Shown here piece after piece: positions 34,592-42,961 of a DNA stretch of 64,000 bases. The DNA is from Pseudonocardia parietis. Lineage in GTDB: Bacteria > Actinomycetota > Actinomycetes > Mycobacteriales > Pseudonocardiaceae. The notes under the pieces were generated by a model. It did not search any database, was not told where the DNA came from, and saw only the letters and a list, made by a program, of their open reading frames with translations. The stretch covers positions 4,836,001 through 4,900,000 of the forward strand of contig NZ_JAGINU010000001.1 of the NCBI RefSeq assembly GCF_017876315.1. The letters are read 5' to 3'. Each line of letters opens with the position of its first letter. Positions within the stretch are counted from its first letter, which is position 1. Both the position numbers and the translations under genes were made by a program.

Positions 34592-35119
34592 TCAGTCCGG
34601 TGCCGGGACCACCACGGTGGTGAACAGCCGGCGCCGTCGTCCGGGGGCCTCGCCCTGGTCGACCACCGGGCCCAGGACCTCCGCGAGCCGCCCGCCGAGG
34701 TCGGCGAGCTCCTCGTCGGACAGCCACAGGACGGCCTGGCGCATCGAGACCCCGTCGCGGACCGGATCGGGGTCGTCACCGGAGGCGTAGCGCTCCAGGT
34801 CTCCCGAGAGGCCTGCGAGGAAGGACGTGATCATGCCGCGCAGCTCCTGCGGTGACACCGTCCCGGGCTCGGGCACCGAAGGCGGCGTCGCGAGGGCGTA
34901 GGTCCGTTCGACGGCACCACGGACCCGGCGCTCGGACACGACGTCGATCACCCCGGCCGAGACCAGCGTCGCGACGTGCCGGTAGAGCGTCGTCGTCGCC
35001 ACGTCCGGCAGCTCCGCCGCCAGGCCGCCGGTGGTCAGCGTGCGGTTGTTGAGCGCCTGGACGACCCGCCAGCGCACCGGGTGGTGCAGCAGCTCGGTCA
35101 GCGACACCTGGTCGACCAT
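34592..35119 (-). CDS. ArsR-type winged-helix transcriptional regulator
   Basis: 175 residues. The N-terminal winged helix (about 5-70) reads LLHHPVRWRVVQALNNRTLTTGGLAAEL...VATTTLYRHVATL, typical of ArsR-like HTH proteins that do not carry metal-binding cysteines; the C-terminal ~90 residues form a helical domain of the kind that binds ligand or dimerises. It ends in a polar RRRRLFTTVVVPAPD tail. Divergent from the gene at 35189 across 69 bp and probably its regulator. Start ATG 35119. Confidence 0.82.
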   Translation of the reverse strand: MVDQVSLTELLHHPVRWRVVQALNNRTLTTGGLAAELPDVATTTLYRHVATLVSAGVIDVVSERRVRGAVERTYALATPPSVPEPGTVSPQELRGMITSFLAGLSGDLERYASGDDPDPVRDGVSMRQAVLWLSDEELADLGGRLAEVLGPVVDQGEAPGRRRRLFTTVVVPAPD

Positions 35120-35131
35120 CCCTGTCTCACC

Positions 35132-35167
35132 GTTCCCAATTGTGGTAATAATGTCTCTGTCGGGAAC
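35132..35167. promoter_or_regulatory. A+T-rich divergent promoter framed by GTTCCC/GGGAAC
   Basis: The 69-bp gap between the ArsR-type gene and the gene at 35189 contains inverted hexamers GTTCCC (35132-35137) and GGGAAC (35162-35167), with a strongly A+T-rich AATTGTGGTAATAATG between them that can serve as a -10 element. Plausible control site for the pair. Confidence 0.4.
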
Positions 35168-35188
35168 AGAATACGGAGGGAGTCAGCC

Positions 35189-35581
35189 ATGGCGACGGTG
35201 ACGGTGGACGCCGCAGAGGTACAGGTGCACCTGACGGCGTGGGAGCGCCCGTTCGCGGGCGGCCGGAGCGTGCTGGCGGTGCAGCGGGACGCGATCGTGG
35301 CCGCGGACCGCGTCGAGCAGCCGACGCGCTGGGCCATCACGCCCGGCGCCCGGGCCGGTGTGCAGGTCACCGGGGTCCTCAAGCTCGGCCGGTGGGGCAT
35401 CGGGACCCCGGTGCGCCGCTTCGTCAGTGCCTGGCGGCACCGGCCGGCACTTCGGCTGCGAGTGTCCGGCCCCGAGGCGCAGCGGCTCGGCTACGACGAG
35501 ATCGTCGTGAGCTGCCCGGCCCCGGAGTCGGTCGTCGCTGCACTGGAGGCACCGGCCGCGCGCCCGGCCACGTCCGGCTGA
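35189..35581 (+). CDS. Conserved-looking 130-residue protein, unknown function
   Basis: Predicted soluble beta-rich protein from ATG 35189, preceded by GGAGGG at an ideal distance. No signal peptide or membrane helix. Motif-like stretches are AWERPFAGGRSVLAVQRDAIV, GVLKLGRWGIGTPVRRFVSAWR and GYDEIVVSCP (the last typical of proteins in which the chain returns to one sheet). It could be a bacterial PH-like domain, but I cannot confirm this. Divergent from an ArsR-type regulator that probably controls it. Confidence 0.7.
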   Translation: MATVTVDAAEVQVHLTAWERPFAGGRSVLAVQRDAIVAADRVEQPTRWAITPGARAGVQVTGVLKLGRWGIGTPVRRFVSAWRHRPALRLRVSGPEAQRLGYDEIVVSCPAPESVVAALEAPAARPATSG

Positions 35582-35594
35582 CGCTACCCCCGGC

Positions 35595-36896
35595 TCAGTG
35601 TCGGTCGTGCTCCAGCGCGTCCTCGGCGATGACCGACTCGGTCGGCAGCCCGGGAACCTCACCGGCCGCGGCCTCGGCGTCGGCCCGCTCGTGCGACGGC
35701 CCGGGCGCCGCGGCCCCGGCGTCGGCCGCCTCCAGATCGCGGTGGATCGTCGACAGCAGGACGGCCCCGGCCAGCACGACGACGGCGGCGATCAGGAACG
35801 GCACGGATGCCCCGACCGCTCCGGCGAGCAGCCCGGCCGCCAGCGGTGCGAGGCCACCTCCGATGAAGCGGACGAAGCCGTAGGTGGCCGACGCCGTCGG
35901 GCGCGGCACCGGCGAGATCGACATGACCGCCGTCGTCACCAGCGTGTTGTTCAGCCCGACCACGATCCCGGAGAGGATCACCGCGACGATCACGACGGCC
36001 GGCGTGGTGTCGAACAGGCCGATCGCGGCCAGCAGCACGGCGATGCCGGCCAGCGCGCCGTAGAGGGTGCGGGCGGTGCCGAAGCGGTCCTTGAGCCGCG
36101 GCGCACCGAACACGGCGAACGCCGCGACCAGCAGGCCCCAGCCGAAGAACACCCCACCCAGGGCGATCGGGTCGAGGTCGCCCATCAGGAACGGGGCGTA
36201 GCCGAGCATCGTGAAGAAGCCCCAGTTGTAGAGCAGGCCGACGCCGCTGGTGGTGGCCAGCGCGCGGTGGCGCAGCGCGGTGAGCGGCTCGGACAGCTTC
36301 GCCTTGTGTGGCGACGGCGGAGTCGGTTCGAGCAGCACGACCGTGGCCACCAGCGCGATCAGCATCAGCACCGAGACCCCGAAGAACGGGCCGCGCCAGG
36401 AGACCGTGCCGAGCAGCCCGCCGACCAGCGGCCCGGCCGCGATGCCCAGACCCAGCGCGGTCTCGTACAGCACGATCGCACCGGCGAACCCGCCGGAGGC
36501 CGAGCCGACGATCACGGCCAGGGAGGTGGCGATGAACAGCGCGTTGCCCAGGCCCCAGCCGGCGCGGAACCCGGCGATCCCCCAGATCCCCGACGACGCC
36601 CCGGCCAGCGCGGCGAACGCGACGATCAGCACCAACCCGGTGATCAAGGTCTTCTTCGGCCCGATCCGCGACGAGACCCAGCCGGTCACCAGCATCGCGA
36701 TCGCGGTCACCACCAGGTAGCTGGTGAACAGCAGCTCGACCTCGGCGTGACTGGCGTCGAGCCGGCCGGCCAGCGACGGCAGGATCGGGTCGACCAGACC
36801 GATCCCCATGAAGGAGACGACGCACGCGAACGCCACCGCCCACACCGCCCTGGGCTGGCGGAACGGGCTCGGCGCGGGTGCGGAACTTCGGGACAT
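35595..36896 (-). CDS. MFS transporter, drug-efflux type
   Basis: 433 residues, twelve predicted helices, with first-helix sequence FACVVSFMGIGLVDPILPSLA and loop 2-3 motif GWVSSRIGPKKTL typical of 12-TM DHA-type exporters. A charged, 45-residue Asp/Glu/His tail follows the last helix. The start ATG 36896 has GGGGAAAGG upstream. A dyad (TTGCAGCACGCAA) sits between a good -10 (TACTAT) and the gene, suggesting repressor control of the MarR/TetR kind. Substrate unknown. Confidence 0.88.
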   Translation of the reverse strand: MSRSSAPAPSPFRQPRAVWAVAFACVVSFMGIGLVDPILPSLAGRLDASHAEVELLFTSYLVVTAIAMLVTGWVSSRIGPKKTLITGLVLIVAFAALAGASSGIWGIAGFRAGWGLGNALFIATSLAVIVGSASGGFAGAIVLYETALGLGIAAGPLVGGLLGTVSWRGPFFGVSVLMLIALVATVVLLEPTPPSPHKAKLSEPLTALRHRALATTSGVGLLYNWGFFTMLGYAPFLMGDLDPIALGGVFFGWGLLVAAFAVFGAPRLKDRFGTARTLYGALAGIAVLLAAIGLFDTTPAVVIVAVILSGIVVGLNNTLVTTAVMSISPVPRPTASATYGFVRFIGGGLAPLAAGLLAGAVGASVPFLIAAVVVLAGAVLLSTIHRDLEAADAGAAAPGPSHERADAEAAAGEVPGLPTESVIAEDALEHDRH

Positions 36897-36957
36897 GTCA
36901 TCGCCTTTCCCCGGGCACGACGCCCGGCGGATCGCGGACGTCGCGGGCCACCAAAGA

Positions 36958-36981
36958 TTGCAGCACGCAACCTAGATAGTA
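36958..36981 (-). promoter_or_regulatory. Promoter with overlapping operator for the MFS gene
   Basis: On the minus strand TACTAT (36981-36976) is a good -10; immediately downstream lies the dyad TTGC-AGCAC-GCAA (36958-36970), the position expected of a repressor site that blocks initiation at the MFS gene starting at 36896. Confidence 0.45.
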
Positions 36982-37039
36982 AGCAATGCGAACGACCGCG
37001 ACGGTGACCATGTCGTCCCTGACCGGCGGACCCGCGGCG

Positions 37040-38032
37040 TCAGCCGATCCGGAGCACCGGCTTCCCGGGCGCCCGGTCCGGCGCCTCGAGGTACTCGTGC
37101 GCGGCGGCGACGTCGTCGAGATCGAAGATCCGGTCGACCAGTGGCGCGAGGGTCCCGGCGGCGAGTCCGGCCCGGACGAACGCCTCGGCGCGGGCCAGCA
37201 CGTCCGGTTCACCGGTGACCTCGCGGACGTGGAACCGGCGCAGCCAGACCGGGGCGTACCCGGCCGCCGGCAACGGCGTCGGCTGCCCGGACAGTCCTCC
37301 GTGGACGATCACGGCGCCGCCGGGATCGCAGGCGCGGACCAGGCGTTCCACCCCGGGCCCGCCCTCGGCGTCGAGCACCAGGCCTGCGCCGCCACCGAGT
37401 GCTGCCCGCAGCTCGTCCGGCTCGGGAGCACCGGTCAGCACCTCCGCCGCACCCGCCGCCCGCAGCGCCGCCGCGTGCCGGTCGTCGCCGACGACGGCGA
37501 CCGCCCGCACCCCGAGGTACCGCGCTACCTGCAACGCGGCCGCACCGATGCTGTTCGCCGCCGCGGTCACGACGAGCCGGTCCCCCTCACGCAGCCGGGC
37601 GACCTGCCGGGTCATGCCCCAGACCGTCAGCAGCGGCATCCAGAGCGCAGCGGCACCCGTGTCGTCGAGACCGGGCGGACGGGGCAGCAGAGCGCGGGCC
37701 GGGACGACCGCCTCCTCGGCGTAGACCGGGTGCTCGTTCGGCGACGACGCCGGAATCACACAGACCTCGTCGCCGGGCACCCAGCCGTCGACGCCCGGGC
37801 CGGTGTCGAGCACGGTGCCGGAGCACTCCGTGCCCAGACCCGCCGGCAGCACCGGGTCCACCAGGTAGGTCCCGCGCCGGAAGTTGACCTCCGACCGGTT
37901 GAGACCGACCGCGTGCACCCGGATCCGAACCTCCCCCGGCCCGGGGTCGCGCACCTCGACGTCCTCGATCCGCAGGACCTCCGGACCCCCGGTCTCGTGG
38001 AACCGGACCGCACGCACCGACCTCGTCGTCAC
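37040..38032 (-). CDS. MDR-family NAD(P)H:quinone oxidoreductase-like protein
   Basis: 330-residue medium-chain dehydrogenase/reductase. N-terminal GroES-like domain (1-120) with RFHETGGPEVLRIEDV and a nucleotide-binding domain with VTAAANSIGAAALQVARYLG near 155. There is no catalytic zinc cysteine cluster (residues GLNRSEVNFRRG replace it), placing it with zeta-crystallin-like, zinc-free quinone or enone reductases. Start GTG 38032, 13 bases after the VOC gene, with which it is probably co-transcribed. Confidence 0.88.
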   Translation of the reverse strand: MTTRSVRAVRFHETGGPEVLRIEDVEVRDPGPGEVRIRVHAVGLNRSEVNFRRGTYLVDPVLPAGLGTECSGTVLDTGPGVDGWVPGDEVCVIPASSPNEHPVYAEEAVVPARALLPRPPGLDDTGAAALWMPLLTVWGMTRQVARLREGDRLVVTAAANSIGAAALQVARYLGVRAVAVVGDDRHAAALRAAGAAEVLTGAPEPDELRAALGGGAGLVLDAEGGPGVERLVRACDPGGAVIVHGGLSGQPTPLPAAGYAPVWLRRFHVREVTGEPDVLARAEAFVRAGLAAGTLAPLVDRIFDLDDVAAAHEYLEAPDRAPGKPVLRIG

Positions 38033-38045
38033 AGGCGCCAGACTG

Positions 38046-38426
38046 TCAGACCTCGTTGCTGATCTCGATCAGGTTCCCGTCGGGGTCACGCAGGTAGAGG
38101 CTGCGCAACCGGCCGCGGGCGCCGGTCCGCTCGACCGGTCCCTCCTCGACCACGACACCGTGCAGGGCCAGCTCCGCCTGCACCTGCTCCAGCGGGTCCA
38201 GGGTGATGAAGCAGAGGTCCGCGCTCCCCGGGGTCGGCCGGTCCGCGCGGGGCGCGAACTCGTTCCCCGCCTCGTGCAGGTTGATCTTGCTGGGGCCGAA
38301 GGTGAGCGCCCGGCGTCCGCCCTCGAACTCGACCGGCTCCATTCCGAGGACGTCGGTGTAGAAGCCGATCGTCCGGTCGAGGTCGGCAACGGTCAGCACG
38401 AGGTGGTCCAGGTGGTCGATGCGCAC
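38046..38426 (-). CDS. VOC-family (glyoxalase/YaeR-like) protein
   Basis: 126 residues from GTG 38426; single vicinal-oxygen-chelate domain with two beta-alpha-beta-beta-beta modules. Likely metal ligands: His in IDHLDHLVLTV, His in KINLHEAG and Glu in NLIEISNEV. The pattern resembles glyoxalase/fosfomycin-resistance-type proteins such as YaeR/GloA2. Substrate not deducible; a detoxification role beside a quinone-oxidoreductase-like gene is plausible. Longer upstream extensions of the frame are not homologous-looking and were dropped. Confidence 0.82.
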   Translation of the reverse strand: MRIDHLDHLVLTVADLDRTIGFYTDVLGMEPVEFEGGRRALTFGPSKINLHEAGNEFAPRADRPTPGSADLCFITLDPLEQVQAELALHGVVVEEGPVERTGARGRLRSLYLRDPDGNLIEISNEV

Positions 38427-38550
38427 GATGGCGATCGTCGCAGGATGTCCCTGTGGGTGACACCGGAGCAGAAGATCGTGACCGGCCGGTACACCGCGTG
38501 GCCGGCCGAGACCCACACGGGGCACGACCGGCCCGACGTGCTCGAACGGA

Positions 38551-38601
38551 TATTCTAACCTCACGCTTGTACCAGCCGCAGTCGAGGGAGGACGAGGACA
38601 C
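38551..38601 (+). promoter_or_regulatory. Promoter region of the AT-hook gene
   Basis: The only A+T-rich patch in the gap (TATTCTAACCT, 38551-38561) supplies overlapping -10-like hexamers TATTCT and TAACCT about 40 bases before the GTG start, with GAGGACGAGGA as ribosome-binding site. Confidence 0.4.
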
Positions 38602-39072
38602 GTGGACGACGATCTGGTGACCGGCGACGAGACCAGCAGCACCGGGCCCGGCACCGCACCGGCGGCGACCGTGGATTCCGGGACGGCCGCGCCCGGACAG
38701 CCGACGGAGCCCGGCACGACCGGGGAACCCGGGCCGGGCACCGGCGAGGAGGCGGCGCCCAAGCGCAAGCGTGGGCGACCGAAGGGATCGACGGCCCGCA
38801 CCACCCGGGTCGTGACGATGACGCTCACCGTGAGCGGCTCGGCCGACGGCGATTGGCAGGCCGAGCTCAAGAACGGCAGCACCTGGGTCGCCCGGGGTCT
38901 GCCGGTGACGGCCTCGGCGGTCTCCGCGGCCGCCGCGGCGCTGCACGCCGACCTCGCCGGGCCGGTCGCCGAGCTCATCGAGAGCGCCCGGGCGGCGAAG
39001 GCGTCGCGGGTCGCCGAGCTCGAGGCGGAGCTCGAGCAGGCGCGCAAGGACCTGGCCGAGCTGGAGCACTGA
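38602..39072 (+). CDS. AT-hook protein with C-terminal coiled coil, nucleoid-protein-like
   Basis: 156 residues from GTG 38602. Residues 1-52 are acidic/Gly/Pro/Thr-rich and disordered; a basic AT-hook core KRKRGRPKGS follows (53-62); then a small beta region (TRVVTMTLTVSG...WQAELKNGSTWVARGLPV); then an alpha-helical Ala/Glu/Leu coiled coil (AKASRVAELEAELEQARKDLAEL) to the end. The GRP core binds the A/T minor groove in known AT-hook proteins. A DNA-architectural or oligomeric regulatory role is inferred. Monocistronic. Confidence 0.78.
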   Translation: MDDDLVTGDETSSTGPGTAPAATVDSGTAAPGQPTEPGTTGEPGPGTGEEAAPKRKRGRPKGSTARTTRVVTMTLTVSGSADGDWQAELKNGSTWVARGLPVTASAVSAAAAALHADLAGPVAELIESARAAKASRVAELEAELEQARKDLAELEH

Positions 39073-39097
39073 GCGCCCGGTAACCCGAACGCCGGTC

Positions 39098-39850
39098 TCA
39101 CCCGAGCAGCGGGCCGAGCCGGTCCGCATGGTCCCGCAGCATCGCGACCAGGTCCGGGTCCGGATCGGCGACCCGCCCGGCCGGCCCGGACAGGGCCAGC
39201 CCCGCGACCAGCCGGCGGTCGGCCGGGGACCGGACGGCCGCCGCCAGACACCCGCGGTCGGGTCGCAGGCCGCCGGTCTGCGCGGCCAACCCGTCGCGGG
39301 CCACGCCCGGCAGCAGCGCGGCCAGCTCGTCCGGGTCGGTGAGGGTCGCCCCCGTCACCGGCCGCAGGTCGCGGACCAGCGCCCGCCAGTCCGCCTGCTC
39401 GGCCAGCAGCAACCGCCCGAGCGCGGACGCCTGCGGCAGCCGCGCCAGCAGGTCCGGGTCGCTGGGCGGGTGATCGGGGTCGGGATCGGCGAGGTGCAGC
39501 CGCCCGCCGTCGAACACCGCCAGGTGCACACCCCAGCGGACCATCCCGCGCAGGTGCTCGACCACCGAGCGGGCCGCCGTCGGCAGCCGGGGCACCGCGA
39601 CCGGCGAGAGCCGGGCGGCGCGGCGGCCGAGTGCGAACCCGCGCAGGTCCGGCAGCCGGACCAGGTACTCCTCCCCCACCAGCAGGTTCAGCACCCGGTA
39701 GGTGGTCGCGGGTGGAAGTCGGAGCGCGGCCGAGATCTCCTTGGCCGTCACTCCCGGCCCGGCGGCGACGACCTCCTCCAGCACGGCCAGCGCCGTCCGG
39801 ACCGCACGCGGCTGGCGCCCGCTGATCGGCGGCCCGCCCGGCTCCGTCAC
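39098..39850 (-). CDS. IclR-type transcriptional regulator
   Basis: 250 residues from GTG 39850, whose GTGA overlaps the permease stop. N-terminal winged HTH (about 15-75: ALAVLEEVVAAGPGVTAKEISAALRLPPATTYRVLNLL), then an IclR-type effector domain with ARLPQASALGRLLLA and GCLAAAVRSPADRRLVAGLALSG. It lies in the amine utilisation locus behind an amino acid/amine permease gene and probably senses an amine or its aldehyde/acid product. Confidence 0.87.
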   Translation of the reverse strand: MTEPGGPPISGRQPRAVRTALAVLEEVVAAGPGVTAKEISAALRLPPATTYRVLNLLVGEEYLVRLPDLRGFALGRRAARLSPVAVPRLPTAARSVVEHLRGMVRWGVHLAVFDGGRLHLADPDPDHPPSDPDLLARLPQASALGRLLLAEQADWRALVRDLRPVTGATLTDPDELAALLPGVARDGLAAQTGGLRPDRGCLAAAVRSPADRRLVAGLALSGPAGRVADPDPDLVAMLRDHADRLGPLLG

Positions 39851-41256
39851 GCGGCCCGGTCCCACACGTCGGAGGCGACGGTCTCGTCGTAGACGCCGAG
39901 ATCGCGCAGGCCGCCCGCTCGTCGCAGCACCGCGAACCAGATCACGGCCACCAGTAGCGCCGCGAGCAGCACGATCCCGGTGGCCGGGACCGTCACCACG
40001 AACCCGGCCAGGGCGGCCAGCAACGCCGGTACCGCCACCACCGCGGTCAGCACCGCCGCCGGGGTGAGCTCCCCGATCCGGCGCAGGAACAGCGGGGCCG
40101 CCAGGCAGACCAGCGCGTAGGTGATCAGGAACCCGATCGTCGCGCCCGCGAGCAGCGCGACCAGCACCGTTCCCGTCGGGACGCCCGCCAGCACCGGAAC
40201 GACGACCGCCGCCGTCGCCACCGGGACGCCCAGCCCGACCGCGACGTGCGGGGTCCGGAACCGCCGGTGCGTGCGCCCCAGTACCGCCGGGACCGCGCCG
40301 TCGCGGGCCAGCGAGAACAGCACCCGCGACAGCGCCGTCGCCGTCGCCACGGCGCAGGCCAGGAACGACAGCACCAGCGCTGCGTCGAGCACCGGTGGGA
40401 TCCACCACCAGCCGCGGGCCGTGGCGAGCACCTGGACCGGCTGGGGCTGCGCGGCGAGCCCGCCCGGGACACCGGCGAACCCGCTGACCTGCACCCCGGC
40501 GGCGAACACGTAGAGCACGCCGGTGACGGCCGCGGTCGCCATCACCGCCCGGGGAACCGAGCGGAACGGCCGCCGCGCCTCGGCGCCCAGCGACGTCGCC
40601 ACCTCGAAGCCGATGAACGCCGCGAGCGCGGGCAGCACCCCGGCGACCAGCCCGCCCACGCCCGGTGCCGGAGCGGCGGGCGCGGCCGCTCCGGCGAGCG
40701 GGCCGCCGGCCAGCAGCAGCACGAACACGCCCACCAGCACCGCGACGGCGACCGCTTCCACCAGCAGCACGACCCGCGCCGCGAGCCGCACCCCGCGCAC
40801 CACCAGAGCGGTCACCAGCGCACCGCCGACGAGCGCGGCGGCGGCCGGGAGCCACGGGCCGCCCGCACCGAACGGTGCGAGCAGCGACCCCAGGTACAGC
40901 GCGGCGCCGGCGAGCGCGGCCCCGCACAGCAGCAGGTAACCGGCGACACCCGCGATGCCGCCGGCGAACGCCGCCGCCGACCCGAGTCCCTGGGCGGTCA
41001 GGGTGTAGAGGCCGCCGGGGGCGGCCATCCGCGTGGTGAACCGGCCGATGCTCGCGGCGACCAGCAGCGCGAGGACGGTCGCCGCGACGAACGCCCACAC
41101 GGTGTACGGCCCGGCCGCCCCGGCGACGATCACCGGGGTGGCCGCCATCGCCGCCGACGGCGCCGACCCGGCGATCGACTGGGCGACGACGTCGGCGGGC
41201 CCGAGCCGGCGCCGCATCAGCCCGTGCACCGGCGAACGGTCCCGCAGCACGCCCAC
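39847..41256 (-). CDS. APC-family amino acid/amine permease
   Basis: 469 residues, about 12 membrane helices. The first two helices carry the APC-family SIAGSAPSAAMAATPVIVAG and GRFTTRMAAPGGLYTLTAQGLG. GTG 41256 follows GGAGGTGGG. It overlaps the IclR-type gene (GTGA) and is divergent from a second APC permease plus amine oxidase, suggesting import of amines or amino acids used by the same pathway. Confidence 0.88.
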   Translation of the reverse strand: MGVLRDRSPVHGLMRRRLGPADVVAQSIAGSAPSAAMAATPVIVAGAAGPYTVWAFVAATVLALLVAASIGRFTTRMAAPGGLYTLTAQGLGSAAAFAGGIAGVAGYLLLCGAALAGAALYLGSLLAPFGAGGPWLPAAAALVGGALVTALVVRGVRLAARVVLLVEAVAVAVLVGVFVLLLAGGPLAGAAAPAAPAPGVGGLVAGVLPALAAFIGFEVATSLGAEARRPFRSVPRAVMATAAVTGVLYVFAAGVQVSGFAGVPGGLAAQPQPVQVLATARGWWWIPPVLDAALVLSFLACAVATATALSRVLFSLARDGAVPAVLGRTHRRFRTPHVAVGLGVPVATAAVVVPVLAGVPTGTVLVALLAGATIGFLITYALVCLAAPLFLRRIGELTPAAVLTAVVAVPALLAALAGFVVTVPATGIVLLAALLVAVIWFAVLRRAGGLRDLGVYDETVASDVWDRAA

Positions 41257-41363
41257 ACCCCACCTCCGTCCCTGTCATCGGTGATCGTCGGACCGGCACA
41301 CTATCGCCCGATGACGACGTCGTGACCAGCGTCGATGAGTCGAACGAGAAAACCCGGTCGGCG

Positions 41364-41382
41364 GTTCCCGCAGCACGGGAAC
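41364..41382. promoter_or_regulatory. Candidate operator between divergent amine-locus operons
   Basis: Perfect 7-bp-arm dyad GTTCCCG-CAGCA-CGGGAAC in the middle of the 232-bp gap separating the permease-IclR pair from the permease-amine oxidase pair. Well placed to let the IclR protein control both directions. Confidence 0.5.
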
Positions 41383-41488
41383 GATCGGCACGGTGATTCG
41401 CACCACTCGGGACCGGTCGTTGTGCGCGGTGTGCGGCAGGCGTGACGGTGCCTGCCGTCCACACCGCCACTCGCCGGAGGAGGCGCCG

Positions 41489-42961
41489 ATGAGCGCACCA
41501 CCGTCCGACCCGCAGGTTCCCGCCCCGACCGGATCCGCCCGGGCACCCGAGCACCGGCTGCGGGGCTCGCTGGGCGCCCGCTCGATCGTGTTCATGGTGG
41601 TCGCCGCCGCGGCGCCGCTGACCGTCGTCGCCGGCACCGTCCCGCTCGGTCTCTCGGCGGGCAACGGGGCCGCCTTCCCCGCCACCTTCGTCCTCTGCGC
41701 GGTGGTCCTGCTGCTGTTCGCGGTCGGCTTCTGCGCGATGTCCCGGCACGTCCCCGAGGCCGGCGCGTTCTACTCCTACATCGCCCGCGGGCTCGGCGCC
41801 GCACCGGGGCTCGGGTCGGCGCTGCTCGCACTCGTCACGTACACGGCGGTGCAGGCCGCGGTGTACGGCTACCTCGGCGCCACCCTCGACTCCGTCGTCC
41901 AGCACTACGGCGGGCCCGCGCTGCCCTGGTACCTCTACGCGGCCGGGGCGCTGGTCGTCGCCGGGGTGCTCGGGTTCCGGCACATCGAGCTGTCCGGCAA
42001 GGTGCTGGGCGTCCTGCTGATCGCCGAGGTGGCGATCGTGCTGGTGTTCGACGCCGTCGTCGCCGTCACCGGCGGACTCGGCTCCGGCAGGTCGACGGCG
42101 CTGCTCGTGCCCTCGGAGATCCTCTCCGGCTCGCTCGGCATCGCGATCATGTTCGCGATCGCGTCGTTCATCGGGTTCGAGGCGACCGCGGTGTTCCGCG
42201 ACGAGGCCCGCGACCCGGAGCGCACCGTGCCGCGCGCCACCTACCTCGCGCTGGTGCTGATCGGCGGGTTCTACACGGTCTCCGCGTGGGCGGTGGTCTC
42301 CGCCTGGGGCGACGCCGACGCCGTCGCGCGGGCCGGCGACGACCCCGGCAACATGATCGTCTCGACGATCACCGCGGTGCTCGGCCCCTTCGGCGGGGAC
42401 CTGGCCCAGATCCTGCTGGTGACCAGCCTGTTCGCCGCGCTCCTGTCGTTCCACAACGTGCTGGCGCGCTACCTCTTCGCGCTCGGCAACGCCCGGACGA
42501 TGCCCGCGGTGTTCGGTCGCAGCCACCCCCGGCACGCCTCGCCGTACGCGGCGTCGCTGGCCCAGTCCGGGACGGCTCTCGCGCTGATCGTGGTCTTCGC
42601 CCTGACCGGGATGGACCCCGTGACCCAGGTGTTCGCCTGGATGGCAGGCACCGCGACCCTCGGCGTGCTGACCCTGATGGCGCTGACCTGCCTGGCCGTG
42701 CTCGTGTTCTTCGCCCGGTCCCGCGCCGACCGCAGGCTCTGGCACACCCGGCTCGCACCTGCACTCGGCCTGGCCGGGCTGCTGACCTGTCTCGCGCTGA
42801 CCGTCGCGAACTTCCCGACGCTGATCGGCGGGTCGCCCGCGCTGGCGACCGCGATCGGCGCCGTCCTGGTGGCCGCGTTCGTCGGAGGTGCCCTGTGGGC
42901 CCGGCGCGTGCCGTCACTCGTCCCAGCTCCGCACACCGTCGACACCACGGAGGACCGATGA
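41489..42961 (+). CDS. APC-family amine/amino acid permease linked to amine oxidase
   Basis: 490 residues from ATG 41489 (GGAGGAGG upstream). Typical APC-type helix 1 (SIVFMVVAAAAPLTVVAG) and helix 2-3 region HVPEAGAFYSYIARGLG. About 12 helices. Its stop overlaps the amine oxidase start as ATGA, so importer and oxidase are made together; the likely cargo is a primary amine such as phenethylamine, tyramine or histamine. A short polar C-terminus follows helix 12. Confidence 0.9.
   Translation: MSAPPSDPQVPAPTGSARAPEHRLRGSLGARSIVFMVVAAAAPLTVVAGTVPLGLSAGNGAAFPATFVLCAVVLLLFAVGFCAMSRHVPEAGAFYSYIARGLGAAPGLGSALLALVTYTAVQAAVYGYLGATLDSVVQHYGGPALPWYLYAAGALVVAGVLGFRHIELSGKVLGVLLIAEVAIVLVFDAVVAVTGGLGSGRSTALLVPSEILSGSLGIAIMFAIASFIGFEATAVFRDEARDPERTVPRATYLALVLIGGFYTVSAWAVVSAWGDADAVARAGDDPGNMIVSTITAVLGPFGGDLAQILLVTSLFAALLSFHNVLARYLFALGNARTMPAVFGRSHPRHASPYAASLAQSGTALALIVVFALTGMDPVTQVFAWMAGTATLGVLTLMALTCLAVLVFFARSRADRRLWHTRLAPALGLAGLLTCLALTVANFPTLIGGSPALATAIGAVLVAAFVGGALWARRVPSLVPAPHTVDTTEDR

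Noticed and set aside
39850..42745. N-terminal extension of the IclR-type gene by about 960 residues
   Set aside because: The extension is antisense to two permease genes and has shadow composition; the GTGA start at 39850 gives a normal IclR length.
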